From the NCBI GenBank assembly GCA_031772625.1, contig CM062808.1:472251655-472315654 (forward strand): 64,000 nt of DNA, written 5' to 3'. This document shows positions 12,481 to 23,392 of this stretch, one piece after another (the first letter of the stretch is position 1; the number at the start of each line of letters is the position of its first letter). The position numbers were made by a program, and so were the translations under genes. The notes below the pieces were generated by a model. That model saw nothing but the letters and a program-made list of their open reading frames with translations, was not told where the DNA came from and searched no databases. Source of the DNA: Pinus tabuliformis (Eukaryota > Streptophyta > Pinopsida > Pinales > Pinaceae).

Positions 12481-13112
12481 TGCAGGCCAGATAAAGAAAA
12501 ACTGCGGATCTGTCTTAAAAACATTTGTTGATTATCTTTTATCTATTGCTGCAGAGTTTAGGGTTTATATTTCTGGTACTGTCTTTCTGTTTACAACATT
12601 CTGAGAAGTTGGGTGACTCTTGGTTGATTGTATAAGGAGTTTGGGTAATTTGCATGTACTTGATGATTATTTGATATTCTTGGATCCAGTTTGAAAATTT
12701 ATGAAAAGTGGTCCTTGAAAGAAAAGAAGTAGGGGGTTGTAGCTCCCTTCCAGGAGAGACTGGAAAACAAGAGAGAGTTGTAGCTCTCTGCAGGTTGCAA
12801 CCTGCGTACTGGTAAATGACTGCACCAGTACAAAACCATTGTAAAAGGAGTTTCTAATTTGAAAGAAGATAGAGACATATTGCAGTAGGTGGTTTTCACC
12901 CACATTGGGTTTCCACCTTATATCTGGTGTTCTTTGGTGTGACTATCTGTTTTTTCTTGTTCATGCTCATTATTTTATGGTACTGACATGCAAAAATAAT
13001 TCAAAGTATAAATAAGGAAGATTTATTAAAAGAACTTGATAATACTGATTCACCCCCCCTCTCAGTATTATTTCCAACAATGTGCAACTTTGAAGCATAA
13101 GAACACTCTTGA

Positions 13113-14747
13113 CTATGACATGAAAGAAAACGAAAGAAACAAAGATAACTTGCGTCGCGCATGAGTGCTTGCAAGATAAGACTCCTCCAATGCATGAGTA
13201 ATGGGATCGTGTAGTTCGAGTGGAGGAAGTAAAATCTGAGTGTTAGATTGATCTTGAGTGCATGCGAATGAGTGATGAGGAGCCTTGAATGTTTGAACAA
13301 TTTCCTGATCGGAAGCAAAACCAACCTTAGGACAACGAGGGCCTGACATAACCATCAACTTGAGATGAAGTGCCTCGACGGTCTGTGGGGTTTCGACTTC
13401 ATTGACGGATGGATCTTCGTAGACTAGTGGCTTAGACGGATTAACAACGAGTGAATCAACATCGTGATCAGATGATGAGGTGAAGAGATCATGACAACCA
13501 AGATCAGAAAATTCAGGATGTTGGTCGGCATCCTCATGGTTTGATGAATCACACAGAGGGGTAGATTAGGAGGAAGGATGTTCACCCTCTGCATTTCTAG
13601 AAAAATCAAATGAAAGATCAAGTGGATTTCCAATGAATGATTGGTCCTCTCTATTGTTGGGTGATGGGCTAACATACAGTGTGTCCTGCGAAAGATTAAC
13701 AATGGGTGCATCCGTGGATGAAGACACACATGCGAAATAATGGATGGTAGGTTCACCAATGATGTTAGGAAAGAACGTAGGGGGCTCAGACGGATGGGAG
13801 TCATCCTTCGTCAAGTGTTGATGCTCAAGCTCCCACTCATACTCTTCATGAATGATAGCGCATGTTGGTTGTGAAACACCAACTCTGTTGGTGGGTTGTT
13901 CCTCGTTCACAACAAGTGAAGAGTCCAGAATGGACAAACACATGACAACATCATTCGGAGGAACAACCAGGTGCGAAGACGAAGGTCGTAGAAAATAATA
14001 CATATGAGGACTCGAAGGACTCACAACCAAATTTGTGCGAAAATTGAGTGAAGTGATGTTGGGAGGGTGTGAACGATGAATATGTGTGTGAGCATGATCC
14101 TCAACATCACTGGGTAGTGGTGGAGTTGTTGAATAAGAGGAAGGCAGACAGTCAGTTGAGGGAGTGCCCGCTTCCACATGAGATTGTGCAACTCCATTAA
14201 TGAATAATGTGGAGCAAGGCTTGATCTCAAACTTTCTCTTGATACGAGCATATTTTTTAAGGTAGTACTCGAATCGGTTCCAAAGATAAGCAAATTTCAT
14301 CTAGCTCCTCGGAGCTTGAAACTGCAAGTCACAGAAGTGATGCCATAAATAAATAACGGATTCATGTGGAGCCCTTCGTTGCTGTAACATTTTCTGGTCA
14401 ATATGGTCTGGATCAAAATTATAGAATGTGTCTTCAATAAGATCACAAAAGTTCTCAAATGAGTGCATGGTGTCATCCGGTAGGCTGAGAACCCAATGAA
14501 ATGGAAATTCGTGAAGTGGGTACGCAAGCAGCAAACCGACTTGTTCGTCAGAAAAATCATCTTCCTCATGAATCATGGAAAGAAAGTTATGTAAGTGCTC
14601 AGGCCAGGCCACTTCGCCTTCACCATCATACGTGTGAGTGTACAAGAGATCGAAAGGCTTCCCTGAGATAGAGACATCTTCACGATTCGAAAAACACCTT
14701 AGGGAAAGAAGAGTGCAAGACTCCATGAAAGATATGCAAAGGTTCAA
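13113..14747 (-). pseudogene. Gag-like protein of the nested element
   Basis: One minus-strand frame stays open for about 545 codons with only two internal stops (TAG at 14301-14303, TAA at 13566-13568). The first part matches the Retrotrans_gag pattern: 'WPEHLHNFL', 'FHWVLSLPDD', 'SFENFC', 'DQKMLQQRR', 'ESVIYLWHHFCDLQFQ'. The rest is Ser/Pro/His-rich with no zinc knuckle and no DSG protease motif. The frame opens with TTG; the first ATG is eight codons in, at 14726. A structural (capsid) role is known for the family. The first 447 bp lie directly downstream of the 5' LTR, where gag belongs. Two stops make this copy non-functional as written. Confidence 0.82.
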
Positions 14748-14800
14748 AACTAGATGAGAGGACGCAACTTGTCATTAGGCCCTCCTTCTAGCATCAGAAA

Positions 14801-17800
14801 TTTCGACGGTGTTGGACATGCCAACATGTCAAGGGGATCTCCTTGGTAAGAAGTCCCAATTAGACTTCATATTGTTTAATGTAGGAGTCCTAGTAGTGGG
14901 TCGTAAGGTAATTCCTTGACCACGATGTCACACATAGGCAAGTAAGATAACTCTATTAGTAGCAAGGGTGTGATTGATGTCGTCATTCAAGGAAGGTGTA
15001 TGAAAGGTTCTAACACTTCGAAGGGAGAAGAATGTGAAGGTAAGTTCCATGTTGAAAGGGATCAGTCCTAACTTGGCTAGGAACACACAACACAAAAGGA
15101 CATGCACAAATTCTGACGAAGAAGTCCATTCGGATGTGGCAGTCACATCGTACAAGGTAAGATAACACGTACAACACTCACGGATCAGTCTGAGATGAGT
15201 GCGACGATTGTTACAAAAAGGTTCATGTGACAGGTTTATCTGATGTCCAGCAGAGCAATCGACACAGACGATGACAACATTAACAACATATTCAACACAT
15301 TAACAACAAGATTCATATAATTGCATACAAATCAGTTCATACACAAGTACATAAGTTAAACAACAAATATTATTAAGGCAACTAGAGCAGTCCAACTACA
15401 ATAACAACATATGCATGAAAATGTGTTGGCTCTTATTATATAAATAAGTGTAAATCACAATCATACAATACACCATGTAAACTTGCTAGCCCCAATAGTG
15501 GAATGTTACAACCACATCCGCTTGCTCTTCTAAAGAGATGAACGAGCTCTGTGTAGTGGAGAAGCCAAGACACATTACAATACTGTCCAAGCTTTATCCA
15601 AGATAGTCTTATTAGAAGCTTGGCTGACCAAAAGCCTCTATAATGAGTTATGAGGGACTATTTATAGTAAAGGGTGGGGTGACCCTTGACATTCCCCTTT
15701 GTGACAGTTCAACTACCCTCATGACTCTTCACCTACTTGATGACTGTTACATCCAACCATTGACACTTGACTTACACTTAACATGACTCAACATTACAAT
15801 GCACATGTACTCATGTGAGGCAACATGGCTTTAGCAAGCCTTGCAAGACATCAATGACACTCGGTCCACTGTGATGAGACCAACTCTTTGAAATGCTTGT
15901 GATGGTGAAGGTGGTGAGTTGATGCTAAGCTTGGTTGTTTGTGATGGTGTGCATGCACCTCATGGTGACATCTTTCTGAAGCGAACTCTTTCCTCCATTG
16001 CAGCTGGTGCATTGGTTTGGCCCCTTCATCCAACTCGTCTGCTAACATGCACATGGTCTTCTTCGGTACGGTTGAACCGAAAACACACTGATGCATAGTG
16101 CCTGTGCTGATCTTCAAGTGTGTGCTAGTGGTCATGTGCATCAACTTGCCGAAGTACATGTTCAGCCCTAGTTGGACTTGTTTCTTGTCTTCGCCTTGGT
16201 GAGTGTGTTGAATGGGTTGGATTACATGCTTGCACTCAACGACATGCATGCTGCTGAATCCCTTGCGTGCGATCAACAACACTGCTCACCATGTCTACTC
16301 TGTGTCAGCTGTTGGGATGGATCCTTAACTTGTACGGGCGTTGTTTCATCCGTGATTTCATGTTGCACCCACTGTTGTTCCTGTTCCTATTGCAACCCAT
16401 TCGTCTGTCTGTGCAGCTTCATGTTCTTCTCGAGTTGCTGCTTCAGCACATGCAACTCCTTCTTTGTTCCATCTTCTACCTTCGCACGATCTTGATGTCG
16501 CACCGTCACTTCATCGCTGGAGTCTCCAAATTTTCTTTCATAATCAATGGACCTGCTTGAGCTTGCAACCTTGTTTTGCCTCTGCGTTGTCAACAACCCT
16601 CCTTTTTCATTCATTGTATTTGGTATGATGTCTTCAGTTGTTGTTCATGATGCTGCTCACTGTGATGCTATTGCTATCATATCTTGATGTCCTTTTCTAC
16701 GAACAACTTGATGTCTTTGTGGGTAGGCAAGTTCATAAACACTTGATCGACTACATCCCCAAGTGTGCTTTGAACGGTGTCTTCGTCTCTGCTCTATTGG
16801 AAACCATTGTACATGTACTGATGAGAGGTATATGAACACCTGGGATAACTGGAGACATGGAAACACTAATGGCAAAGCAATCTATCAGTCGAAAACCAAA
16901 ATGAACATGAGAACTAACTTGCAACATACCTGGGTGCATGATCATGAAGGTTGTGCAATTTCAGCCGAGAGGTCAGGAGACCGACTGCCAAGACTACACA
17001 AGGCACAGTCTGGGCTGTTGGGAGACTGGCTGACTGCTGGAACTGCAATGCATAGTCCAATCTAGCTGCTTACTGTTGGGATTTCCTAATGCACAATTCT
17101 AGTTGGGAAGGACTGCTGTCCTAGGTACATATTTGTGCAATTTCTTGGTCCAAGCAACCACTTTCCTCCAGAAATGTGCAAAACAGTCCTGGAGGCCAGT
17201 GCTGGGTAGGAATGCACAAATCTAGAGAGGAAGGTGAGCCTTCCTTCCCCATATTGTGCAATGCAGCCTTGGTGAAGGTAGAGTCCGAGCCAAGGTTGAC
17301 TCGACTCGTCGACGAGCAACTGAAAGCAACTAAGACAGTAAATGCATGGTGACACTAAGTGATAGCAAAAGTGATTGACTATGCATGCAAAACATGAATG
17401 AAAGATTTAGCAAACAGTTTAACATGCATGTGGGTGAGGCAGTTTGCCGGTTGGGTGAACGTATGTGCAAAACAGTTTCATGCATGTGACATCAGTGAGA
17501 TAGCAATGAAAACTGAAACAAAGCTAGGATAAGCTAGTATATATGTAAACGACAACAAGCGTTCAAAGAAATAAAGCAAACAATACTCCCACAAGCGAAA
17601 ACACAAAAAGCGAAAAAAATGCAGCACAAGGCATGGGAAGCAGGCTTACCCCAAAACCGCTGAGCTGAATGTGCCGACTACTCCTATATGTGATGTGGGA
17701 TGTCAGAGTTGCAACGTTGATGTGAGGAATGAGCTCTGCAGCGTTTGGTTGATGAGTTTTGATAACATTGAGGTTGTGACATGCATGCCACGAATCTAGG

Positions 17801-18469
17801 GGAAGCGACACTTGGTGGGAGGTTTAGGAATTGATTCTTGCATGTAACCTCTAATTGCTAAACATAGATCCCTGAAATAGCAGATTCCTTTGCATGTTGC
17901 ATTGGGAGAAGCAACCCATGCATGCAGTCTATTTTGCTCAGTCCCAGAGGGAGCTGGTCAACTCAGCTGCACATGCAAGAGACTGCTCGACTGTTGGAGA
18001 AAAATGTACATTTCTGGGTGGGGGCTGGGCTGGTTGCCCAAGAGACTTGCACAATTTTTGGGCAGAGAAGTTGACTACTGCCTATATTTGCGCAAATTCT
18101 GGGCTAAGTAGCCTTGCTAGCTAAATTTGCACAAATCCTACTGGGAGTGGTTGTAGGTAGGATTGCGAAATCCTAGAGCCCAATAGGCTACCAGCGAGGA
18201 TTGTGCAATTTCTATAGGGAAGGTTGGTTTCCCTCCAAAAATGTGCAATTTTCAAGGGGAAGCTACTCAACCTGCGGCTGGACCATGTCAGAATGAACAA
18301 CCTATGAGGGAAATGGATCAAGCTGTGACTGACAGGTTGCCTTTGTGCAAGAAAGACATTGAAGCTTGTGAATTTGATGAAGCAAGGAAAGCTGCTGTGA
18401 AGGTTGGAAGGGAGGCTCCAAAATGAGGCTAAGGAAAAATTTTGGAGGGTGGTTGTAGCCACTACAACA
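14801..18469 (-). repeat. 5' LTR (3669 bp) of the gag-only element
   Basis: Partner of 6660-10304. Its right end (CTACAACA, then CTTCC) is clean; its left end is mutated (TTTCGACGG where the partner has TGTTGACGG). On the minus strand the base after the LTR begins TTTCTGATGCTAGAAGG; TGATGCTAGAAGG could be a one-base decay of a TGG-type primer site, but this is tentative. Minus-strand open frames at 15851-16282 and 16387-16614 have no known domain. Confidence 0.92.
15658..15667 (-). promoter_or_regulatory. TATA box in 5' LTR of gag-only element
   Basis: CTATAAATAG on the minus strand, equivalent to 7517-7526 in the other LTR. As the 5' LTR copy, this is the one that would drive gag. Confidence 0.62.
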
Positions 18470-18474
18470 CTTCC

Positions 18475-18780
18475 TCATCCAGATGGCCTCACATGATGCT
18501 TAACTTGTAGCCATGTACTCTGCCTCTTCCGAACTGAGTGCAACCAATCTCCGTTTCCTGCTGTACCAAGAAACTGCCGCTGACCCAATACTAAAGATCC
18601 CTCCTGATGTGCTCTTCCTATTGGATGGACTCCCTGCCCAATCTGCATCGGTGAAGCCTTGAATATTCGCTCCCTTTTTCCATTTGTACCACAATCCATA
18701 CTGAGTAGTGCCCTTGAGGTATCTCAACACATGCTTTTCTGCCTTCCAATACAGCTTGGTAGGCCTAACCATCACTTAAC
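18475..18780 (-). pseudogene. N-terminal part of Copia-1 RNase H
   Basis: The minus strand encodes 'LRYLKGTTQYGLWY', 'FTDADWAGSPSNRKSTSGG' (first catalytic Asp in TDADWAG) and 'ALSSEEAEYMA' (catalytic Glu). A TAA follows 'ATS', after which the same frame resumes with 'ASCEAIWMRK' and ends at the edge of the nested element. The remaining third of the domain lies at 6378-6659. RNase H removes the RNA strand during reverse transcription; this copy is dead through the split and the stop. Confidence 0.9.
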
Positions 18781-19546
18781 TAAGTTGGTTAATTGCATTG
18801 CACATATCTGTTCGTGTGTTCACCAAGTACATGAGTGAACCCACAAGCTACCTGTAAACAGTAGCTTCCACTACTTTCCCCGAAGTAGCATCCTCTTGCC
18901 TCCAGTTACCTGCTAGAGGAGTCACCATGAGTTTACTGCTCTCCATGCGGAACCTCCTGAGTATCTCATTGGAATACTTTCTCTGAGACACAAACAATTC
19001 CCCATCACTGTGCCATACTTCCATGCCCGGAAATTAATGCATGAGCCCCATGTCCTTCATCTCAAACTCTCTTGCAAGATCCTCCTTGCAAGACTTGATC
19101 AGTTGATCATCACCTATCATAATCAAATCATCGACATATAACATAATGATCAACAATTTACCTTCCATCACTATGTGGTACAGGTTTGCATCCACTTCAC
19201 TCTTGGTGAAGCCCAATCCGATGAAGTAGCTATTAATCCTGGTGTACCAAGCAAGGGGTGATTGCTTCAGCCCATACAATTCTCTCTTGAGCCGACACAC
19301 ATGCGACTCATGGTCGAAGTTCTCAAAACCTTTAGGATGCTCTATGTACACCTCTTCCTCAATCATGCCATGAAGGAATGTTGTCTTTACATCCATTTGA
19401 TGTATCTTCCAACTAATCTGTGCTGATAGTGCCAATATAGATCTGATTGATGAGTACCTTGCAACAGGGGCAAAGGTATCTTCATAGTCAATCCCCTCTA
19501 CCTGTGAAAATCCATGGGCCACAAACCTGGCCTTATGCTTCTCCAT
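18781..19546 (-). pseudogene. Copia-1 reverse transcriptase
   Basis: Typical Ty1-copia RT blocks in order: 'KARFVAHGFSQVEGIDYEDTF', 'HQMDVKTTFLHG', 'YGLKQSPLAWY' and the catalytic 'LYVDDLIMIG' (YVDD) near 19125-19145. The open frame ends at 19034, and the downstream 'YFLGMEVW' and 'SLMYLVNTR' blocks continue with stops towards 18781. It begins in a different frame from the linker upstream, so a frameshift separates them near 19540. Confidence 0.9.
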
Positions 19547-20443
19547 GCTTTGTAGCTTGCTTTACCTTGTAAAGCCATTGGGAGCTCACCACTAACTTGT
19601 CTTCCAGTATTGGGACAACATCCCAAACACTGTTACAAACTATGGAGTCATACTCCTCCATCATGGCATCAACCCAAACCAGTTGTTTCAATGCCTCGTC
19701 AAAGGAAGATTTCTTTGTCTCAACACATCTACTCATAAGAGCCATGTATCCAATGTACCTCTCAGGTGACCTCCTCTGCCCGCGCTGAGATCTGGGTGCT
19801 CCCAAATTCTCTCGTTCATCATGCAATAACCTGTTAGCCTCTCTAGTGTGCTTTCTCCCATCTTTGGAAGACTCTGCTTGAGTGGATGTCTCCATTCTTG
19901 GATCCTCTACATGTGGCTGCTCCACATCAATTTGAGGCTCCTCAACCTTAGGGACCAAAATTTCCTCAACCCCATGTAGCTGAATCTCCCTCTCAAGGGA
20001 AACTCGCATGGCCTTGTTCTCATCGAACCTGACATCCTTGCGAACCACTGTCATCCTACTGGTTAGAAAGTACACCCGATAGTTTTGGGGTGTATCAATG
20101 TACCCCAAAAATATCCCTAACTCTGTTGTCATCTTAAGCTTCTTCCATGCATCTTTGGTCACATGGAAATATATCGATGAACCAAAAATCCTGAAGTGAC
20201 CAACATCTGGCCTCTTACTGGATAAAGCCTCCTCTGTTTTCTTCATCCCAGTATCCGATGCAGGCTTCTGTTATGTAAATAAACAACTGTCTTGCATGCC
20301 TCAACCCACAAGTGTAGTGGTAGGCCTTGATCATGAAACATCGCCCATGATGCCCCTACAATGCTTCTGTTCTTCCTCTCATCCACCCCATTCTGTTGTG
20401 GGTTATGTGATGACGTCAACTCGCGTTTAATCCCTTCTGCCAC
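19533..20443 (-). pseudogene. Copia-1 integrase C-terminal half and linker
   Basis: Two overlapping frames. The first (20443-20243) holds 'NPQQNGVDERKNRSI', which carries the catalytic Glu of the DDE triad. The second (20246-19533) holds 'FRIFGSSIYFHV', the 'FLGYIDTPQNYRVYFL' strand and 'DVRFDENKA', then the acidic linker and 'MMEEYDSIVCNSVWDVV' leading to RT. The overlap shows a frameshift near 20245. Length and motif order match Ty1-copia. Confidence 0.88.
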
Positions 20444-21621
20444 ACAAAGTTCTTAAACTCATTTGAGACATACTCACTACCGTTATCACTCCTCAGATAT
20501 TTAACCTTTTTGCCAGACTCTTTCTCAACCAATGCTTTAAATTCATAGAACTTTTTGAAAGTTTGATCCTTCTTCTACATGAAAAAGATCTAGAATTTAC
20601 GAGAAAAATCGTCAACAAATATAACATAATACCTTTGTTTTGTCGTGGATGATGTCGAGAATGGTCCACACACATCTGAATGGACTCGCTCTAGAATTAC
20701 CACTGCTCGACTGTCTCTGTCGTGAAAGGAAGCCTTAGTTTATTTTCCCAAAGTACACCCCTTGCATGTATCAAATTTCTCTAGCGTACCTTTGGGAAGA
20801 CCAGTAGAGATCTGCTGCATGATTTTCAAAGTCCCATGATGCAAGTGACCCAATTTCCCATGCCACAACTCGCCAACATCTCGACTCTGCACCATGTCTG
20901 CTTTCATGCTCAAAGAAGCACAATACTCTACCTCCAACTTATAGAAATTCTTAACTCGAATCCCTATCTTCCTTACCTGACCCGTGCCTATGTGTCGAAG
21001 GAATGTCTTTCCTTTGCTAAATACCACATCATAGCCTTTATCCTCCAACATGGCGATAGATAATAAGTTCTTCTTCAACTCGGGCACATACATGACATCT
21101 CTAAAGGTGAGAGGAGCACCATTCTCCCTCCGAAAAGTGACCGTGCCCAATCCTGTAGCACTATACCACCCGTCATCACCCATCTCGATATCCATCTCGA
21201 GATCCTTCTCCTCCAGGTCACTGAACAACTCCTTGTCACCATTCATGTGGAATGAAGCTCCACTGTCAAGGTAGCATACACTACCCATCATTGATGACAC
21301 CATGCATGCAATGAGAGTAAAGTCCACTTTGAATTGAGAGGCCAAAGCCTCAGCTGCCGCTCCTCCTGAGGACTTCTTCTTGGACTTCTTCAGCGGACAA
21401 TTTGTAGCAAAATGTCCCAACTCATGACAATGAAAACAATTAACTTTTGACATGTCTTTCTTCTTACCTCCATGGCAAGAATCTGATTTGGAATGGGATG
21501 CCTTCCCTTTCCCCTTCTTTTCCTTACCTGCTAAGGCACAATTTTCCTCATCATCAGTATTTGATGAGGAACCATCTCTGGTGTTCCTTTTGATATCCTC
21601 CTGCATCAATTCTGACCACAT
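20444..21621 (-). pseudogene. Copia-1 zinc knuckle, protease and integrase core
   Basis: In order: Lys-rich linker, zinc knuckle 'CFHCHELGHFATNC' (CX2CX4HX4C, RNA binding), protease active site 'YLDSGASFHM', 'LLSIAMLEDKGYDVVF', the pre-integrase block 'LWHGKLGHLHHGTL' with 'CKGCTLGK', then a stop. The same frame continues with 'ERVHSDVCGPFS' (first Asp), 'FVDDFSRKF' and 'YLRSDNGSEY' (second Asp), broken by further stops, and a frameshift before the last integrase part. Protease cuts the polyprotein and integrase inserts the cDNA; neither is functional here. Confidence 0.9.
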
Positions 21622-22155
21622 TCGTTCCTAATCTGGTAGTTTCTCCCTCCCATTCACAGAGTCTTGATAGCTATTCCAACTCTTGGGAAGGCCTAGGAGA
21701 GCTAGGCTCACCATATCATCCTCGAAGATAGTTATTCCAACACTTCCAAGCTCATCACGACAATGAGTGAACTTGGTCAAGTACTTTGGAATGGTCTCAC
21801 CTTTCTCCATCTTGATTTTTCAAAGTTTATCTTGTAGTGCCAACTTCCTATGGTCACTTTTGTTTTGGAACAGGTCCATCAATGCTTTCCACATAGCATA
21901 CAGAGTTTCCTTCCCATGGAGATTCGAGAAAATGTGGTCTTGATCTCCCTCAAAGATTATCCGCCTTGCCTTCACCACACACTTCTTCCATTCAGCCAGA
22001 TCTTTAACATCTGATGTTGGTGGCTTAGGAATATCTTGATCAATGAATTCCATGAGGCCATTATCCTCCAACACTGCATCCATCCTATCCTTCTAGGCTA
22101 TATAATTTGAGCTCCCTTCCAAGGCATACTCGAGCCTCAAACAGTAGAAAGCCAT
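21622..22155 (-). pseudogene. Copia-1 gag
   Basis: The ATG at 22155 opens a frame shared with the zinc knuckle and protease downstream. It reads 'MAFYCLRLEYALEGSSNYIA', stop, then 'KDRMDAVLEDNGLMEFI', 'MWKALMDLF' and 'VSLALLGLPKSWNSY'. These match copia-type gag (UBN2/Retrotran_gag families). Internal stops interrupt it near 22097, 21820 and 21628. The start lies about 90 bp from the primer site, the usual short leader. Confidence 0.85.
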
Positions 22156-22246
22156 CTACCAATCCTGAAGTATGATTTGCAAATTCGAATTTCACCTGTA
22201 ATCCAAAACTCAAAACTTTAAAATATCCTCTAGTATATTGTCTTCA

Positions 22247-22258
22247 GCTCTGACACCA
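22247..22258 (-). promoter_or_regulatory. Primer-binding site of Copia-1
   Basis: The minus strand reads TGGTGTCAGAGC directly after the 5' LTR, one base from the tRNA-iMet type TGGTATCAGAGC common in plant copia elements. Confidence 0.9.
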
Positions 22259-23392
22259 TGAAGATTTTCCTGTAGATTCACAGCTCATGTAATGTACTAA
22301 AACACAAGACAAGAATCTACTCTACTCTTTAAACAAAAAAAACAAATAGATCGATGAAAACAATAATCAACAAGAGGAAGATAATCAATGGTACATAACA
22401 CAATAATTTCTCTAGGGAAAGCCACTACTCAAAACTTTGACTATCTATTGCATTAATAGTAAATATGAGTGATAATACAAAGCTTGTTCTCACTAGAACA
22501 ATTCCGGCACAAGTATGATCAACTCTCTGCCTCACAATCCCGCTCTAGCCAACACTTAGACAATTTTGCTGCATGCCAAGCCCGTATTTCCTTACAGAAT
22601 TGTTGTGAGGATCAATAATCAACGAGAGGAAGAAAATCAATGGCACATAACACAATAATTTCTCTAGGGAAAGCCACTACTCAAAACTTTGACTATCTAT
22701 TGCATTAATCATAAATATGAGTGATAATACAAAGCTTGTTCTCACTAGAACAATTCCTGCATAAGTATGATCAACTCTCTGCCTCACAATCCCACTCTAG
22801 CCAACACTTAGCCAATTTTGCTGCATGCCAAGCCCGTATTTCCTTACAGAATTCCTATGAGGATCATCCCATATTTAATTGGGAAATCCGTCCTCCATAA
22901 CTGTGCAATCCAAACTCAGGTCCTTCTCTGATTGCATGCATGACCTATACAACTCGGATCATTCTACAATTGATAGTACATTGTCCCTACACTCTAGTCT
23001 CAACTGGGTCTTTCTTTGAATTGACATGCATGAGTTTTTCACGAGGGAACCTTTAGTTAGCTAGAGTAGCACCTGAAGATGCACCAGTGCACCAACTCAC
23101 TACTAACCCTCTACTAGTTTCACAAACAGTTAGAACTAGTTTAACTGTCTATAACTTAGTCAAATTGAGTTATCTAATTATAACTCAAATAAACTCATCC
23201 TAGACCCCTAAAATTTAGGGAGAACATATACATGACTACATAAAGACTTCAAACTCAAAATTCCTAAGCTAACTAAGTTAAATAAACTTAATTGACTATT
23301 TGCAAGTTTTTATGAGAATAGAATTCAATTTTAATTCTTAGTTTAATTCAAGGACAAATTAAACTGGAATTTCTGGTTGCCATTTCTCAACA
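22259..23392 (-). repeat. 5' LTR of Copia-1, enlarged by a tandem duplication
   Basis: 1134 bp, bounded by TGAAGATTTTCC and TTCTCAACA on the plus strand. Its length equals the 882-bp partner plus 252 bp, and the extra length is the tandem duplication at 22363-22866. Its last ~32 bp (23361-23392) closely match sequence at the start of each 2.3-kb array unit downstream. Confidence 0.92.
22363..22866. repeat. 252-bp tandem duplication inside the Copia-1 5' LTR
   Basis: The block from 'ataatcaacaagaggaag' (22363) recurs at 22615 ('ataatcaacgagaggaag') and runs to about 22866. The 3' LTR has the block once (from about 5598), so the duplication came after insertion. The two copies differ at few positions. 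Confidence 0.9.

Larger units (their letters stand above)
11604..13079 (+). mobile_element. Solo LTR of a copia (Sirevirus-like) family
   Basis: A 1476-bp segment beginning TGTTGGAAAATAA and ending TTATTTCCAACA, a near-perfect inverted terminal repeat. Its last ~430 bp are the reverse complement of the start of the Copia-3 LTR (from 55971): shared landmarks include the run of C near 13051 and 'cccacattgggtttccacc' at 12898. Plus orientation follows from TATAAATAG at 11906. No internal domain or second LTR is visible, so it is a solo LTR. Flanking pentamers (AAATA and ATGTG) do not match, so the target duplication has decayed or the edges come from recombination. Confidence 0.78.
6660..18469 (-). 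mobile_element. Gag-only (TR-GAG/LARD-like) LTR element nested in Copia-1
   Basis: Two long direct repeats (6660-10304 and 14801-18469) flank a 4.5 kb interior. Flanking pentamers are CTTCT (6655-6659) and CTTCC (18470-18474), a one-mismatch target duplication. The interior codes only for a gag-like protein on the minus strand (13113-14747); there is no protease, RT, RNase H or integrase, so it would depend on another element for mobilisation. Known classes with this build are LARDs and TR-GAG elements. Minus orientation is supported by the gag frame and by TATAAATAG on the minus strand of both LTRs. A solo LTR (11604-13079) sits in the interior. Confidence 0.88.
5484..23392 (-). mobile_element. 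Copia-1: decayed Ty1-copia element, split by a nested element
   Basis: Minus-strand element with 5' LTR at 22259-23392 and 3' LTR at 5484-6365, both bounded by TG...CA (minus sense TGTTGAG at the start). A tRNA-iMet-type primer site lies next to the 5' LTR and a polypurine tract next to the 3' LTR. Target duplication is imperfect (GAGAT left, GATAT right). Domain order gag, zinc knuckle, protease, integrase, RT, RNase H is that of Ty1-copia. The RNase H is interrupted at 6660-18469 by a gag-only LTR element. Several stops and at least three frameshifts show it is long dead. Confidence 0.93.

Noticed and set aside
12270-12604. Arg/Cys-rich frames on both strands
   Set aside because: Products of the 32/44-bp minisatellite.
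20493-20675. Minus frame starting 'MCVDHSRHH'
   Set aside because: A shadow shifted by one base from the real Copia-1 integrase frame that contains 'VHSDVCGP'.
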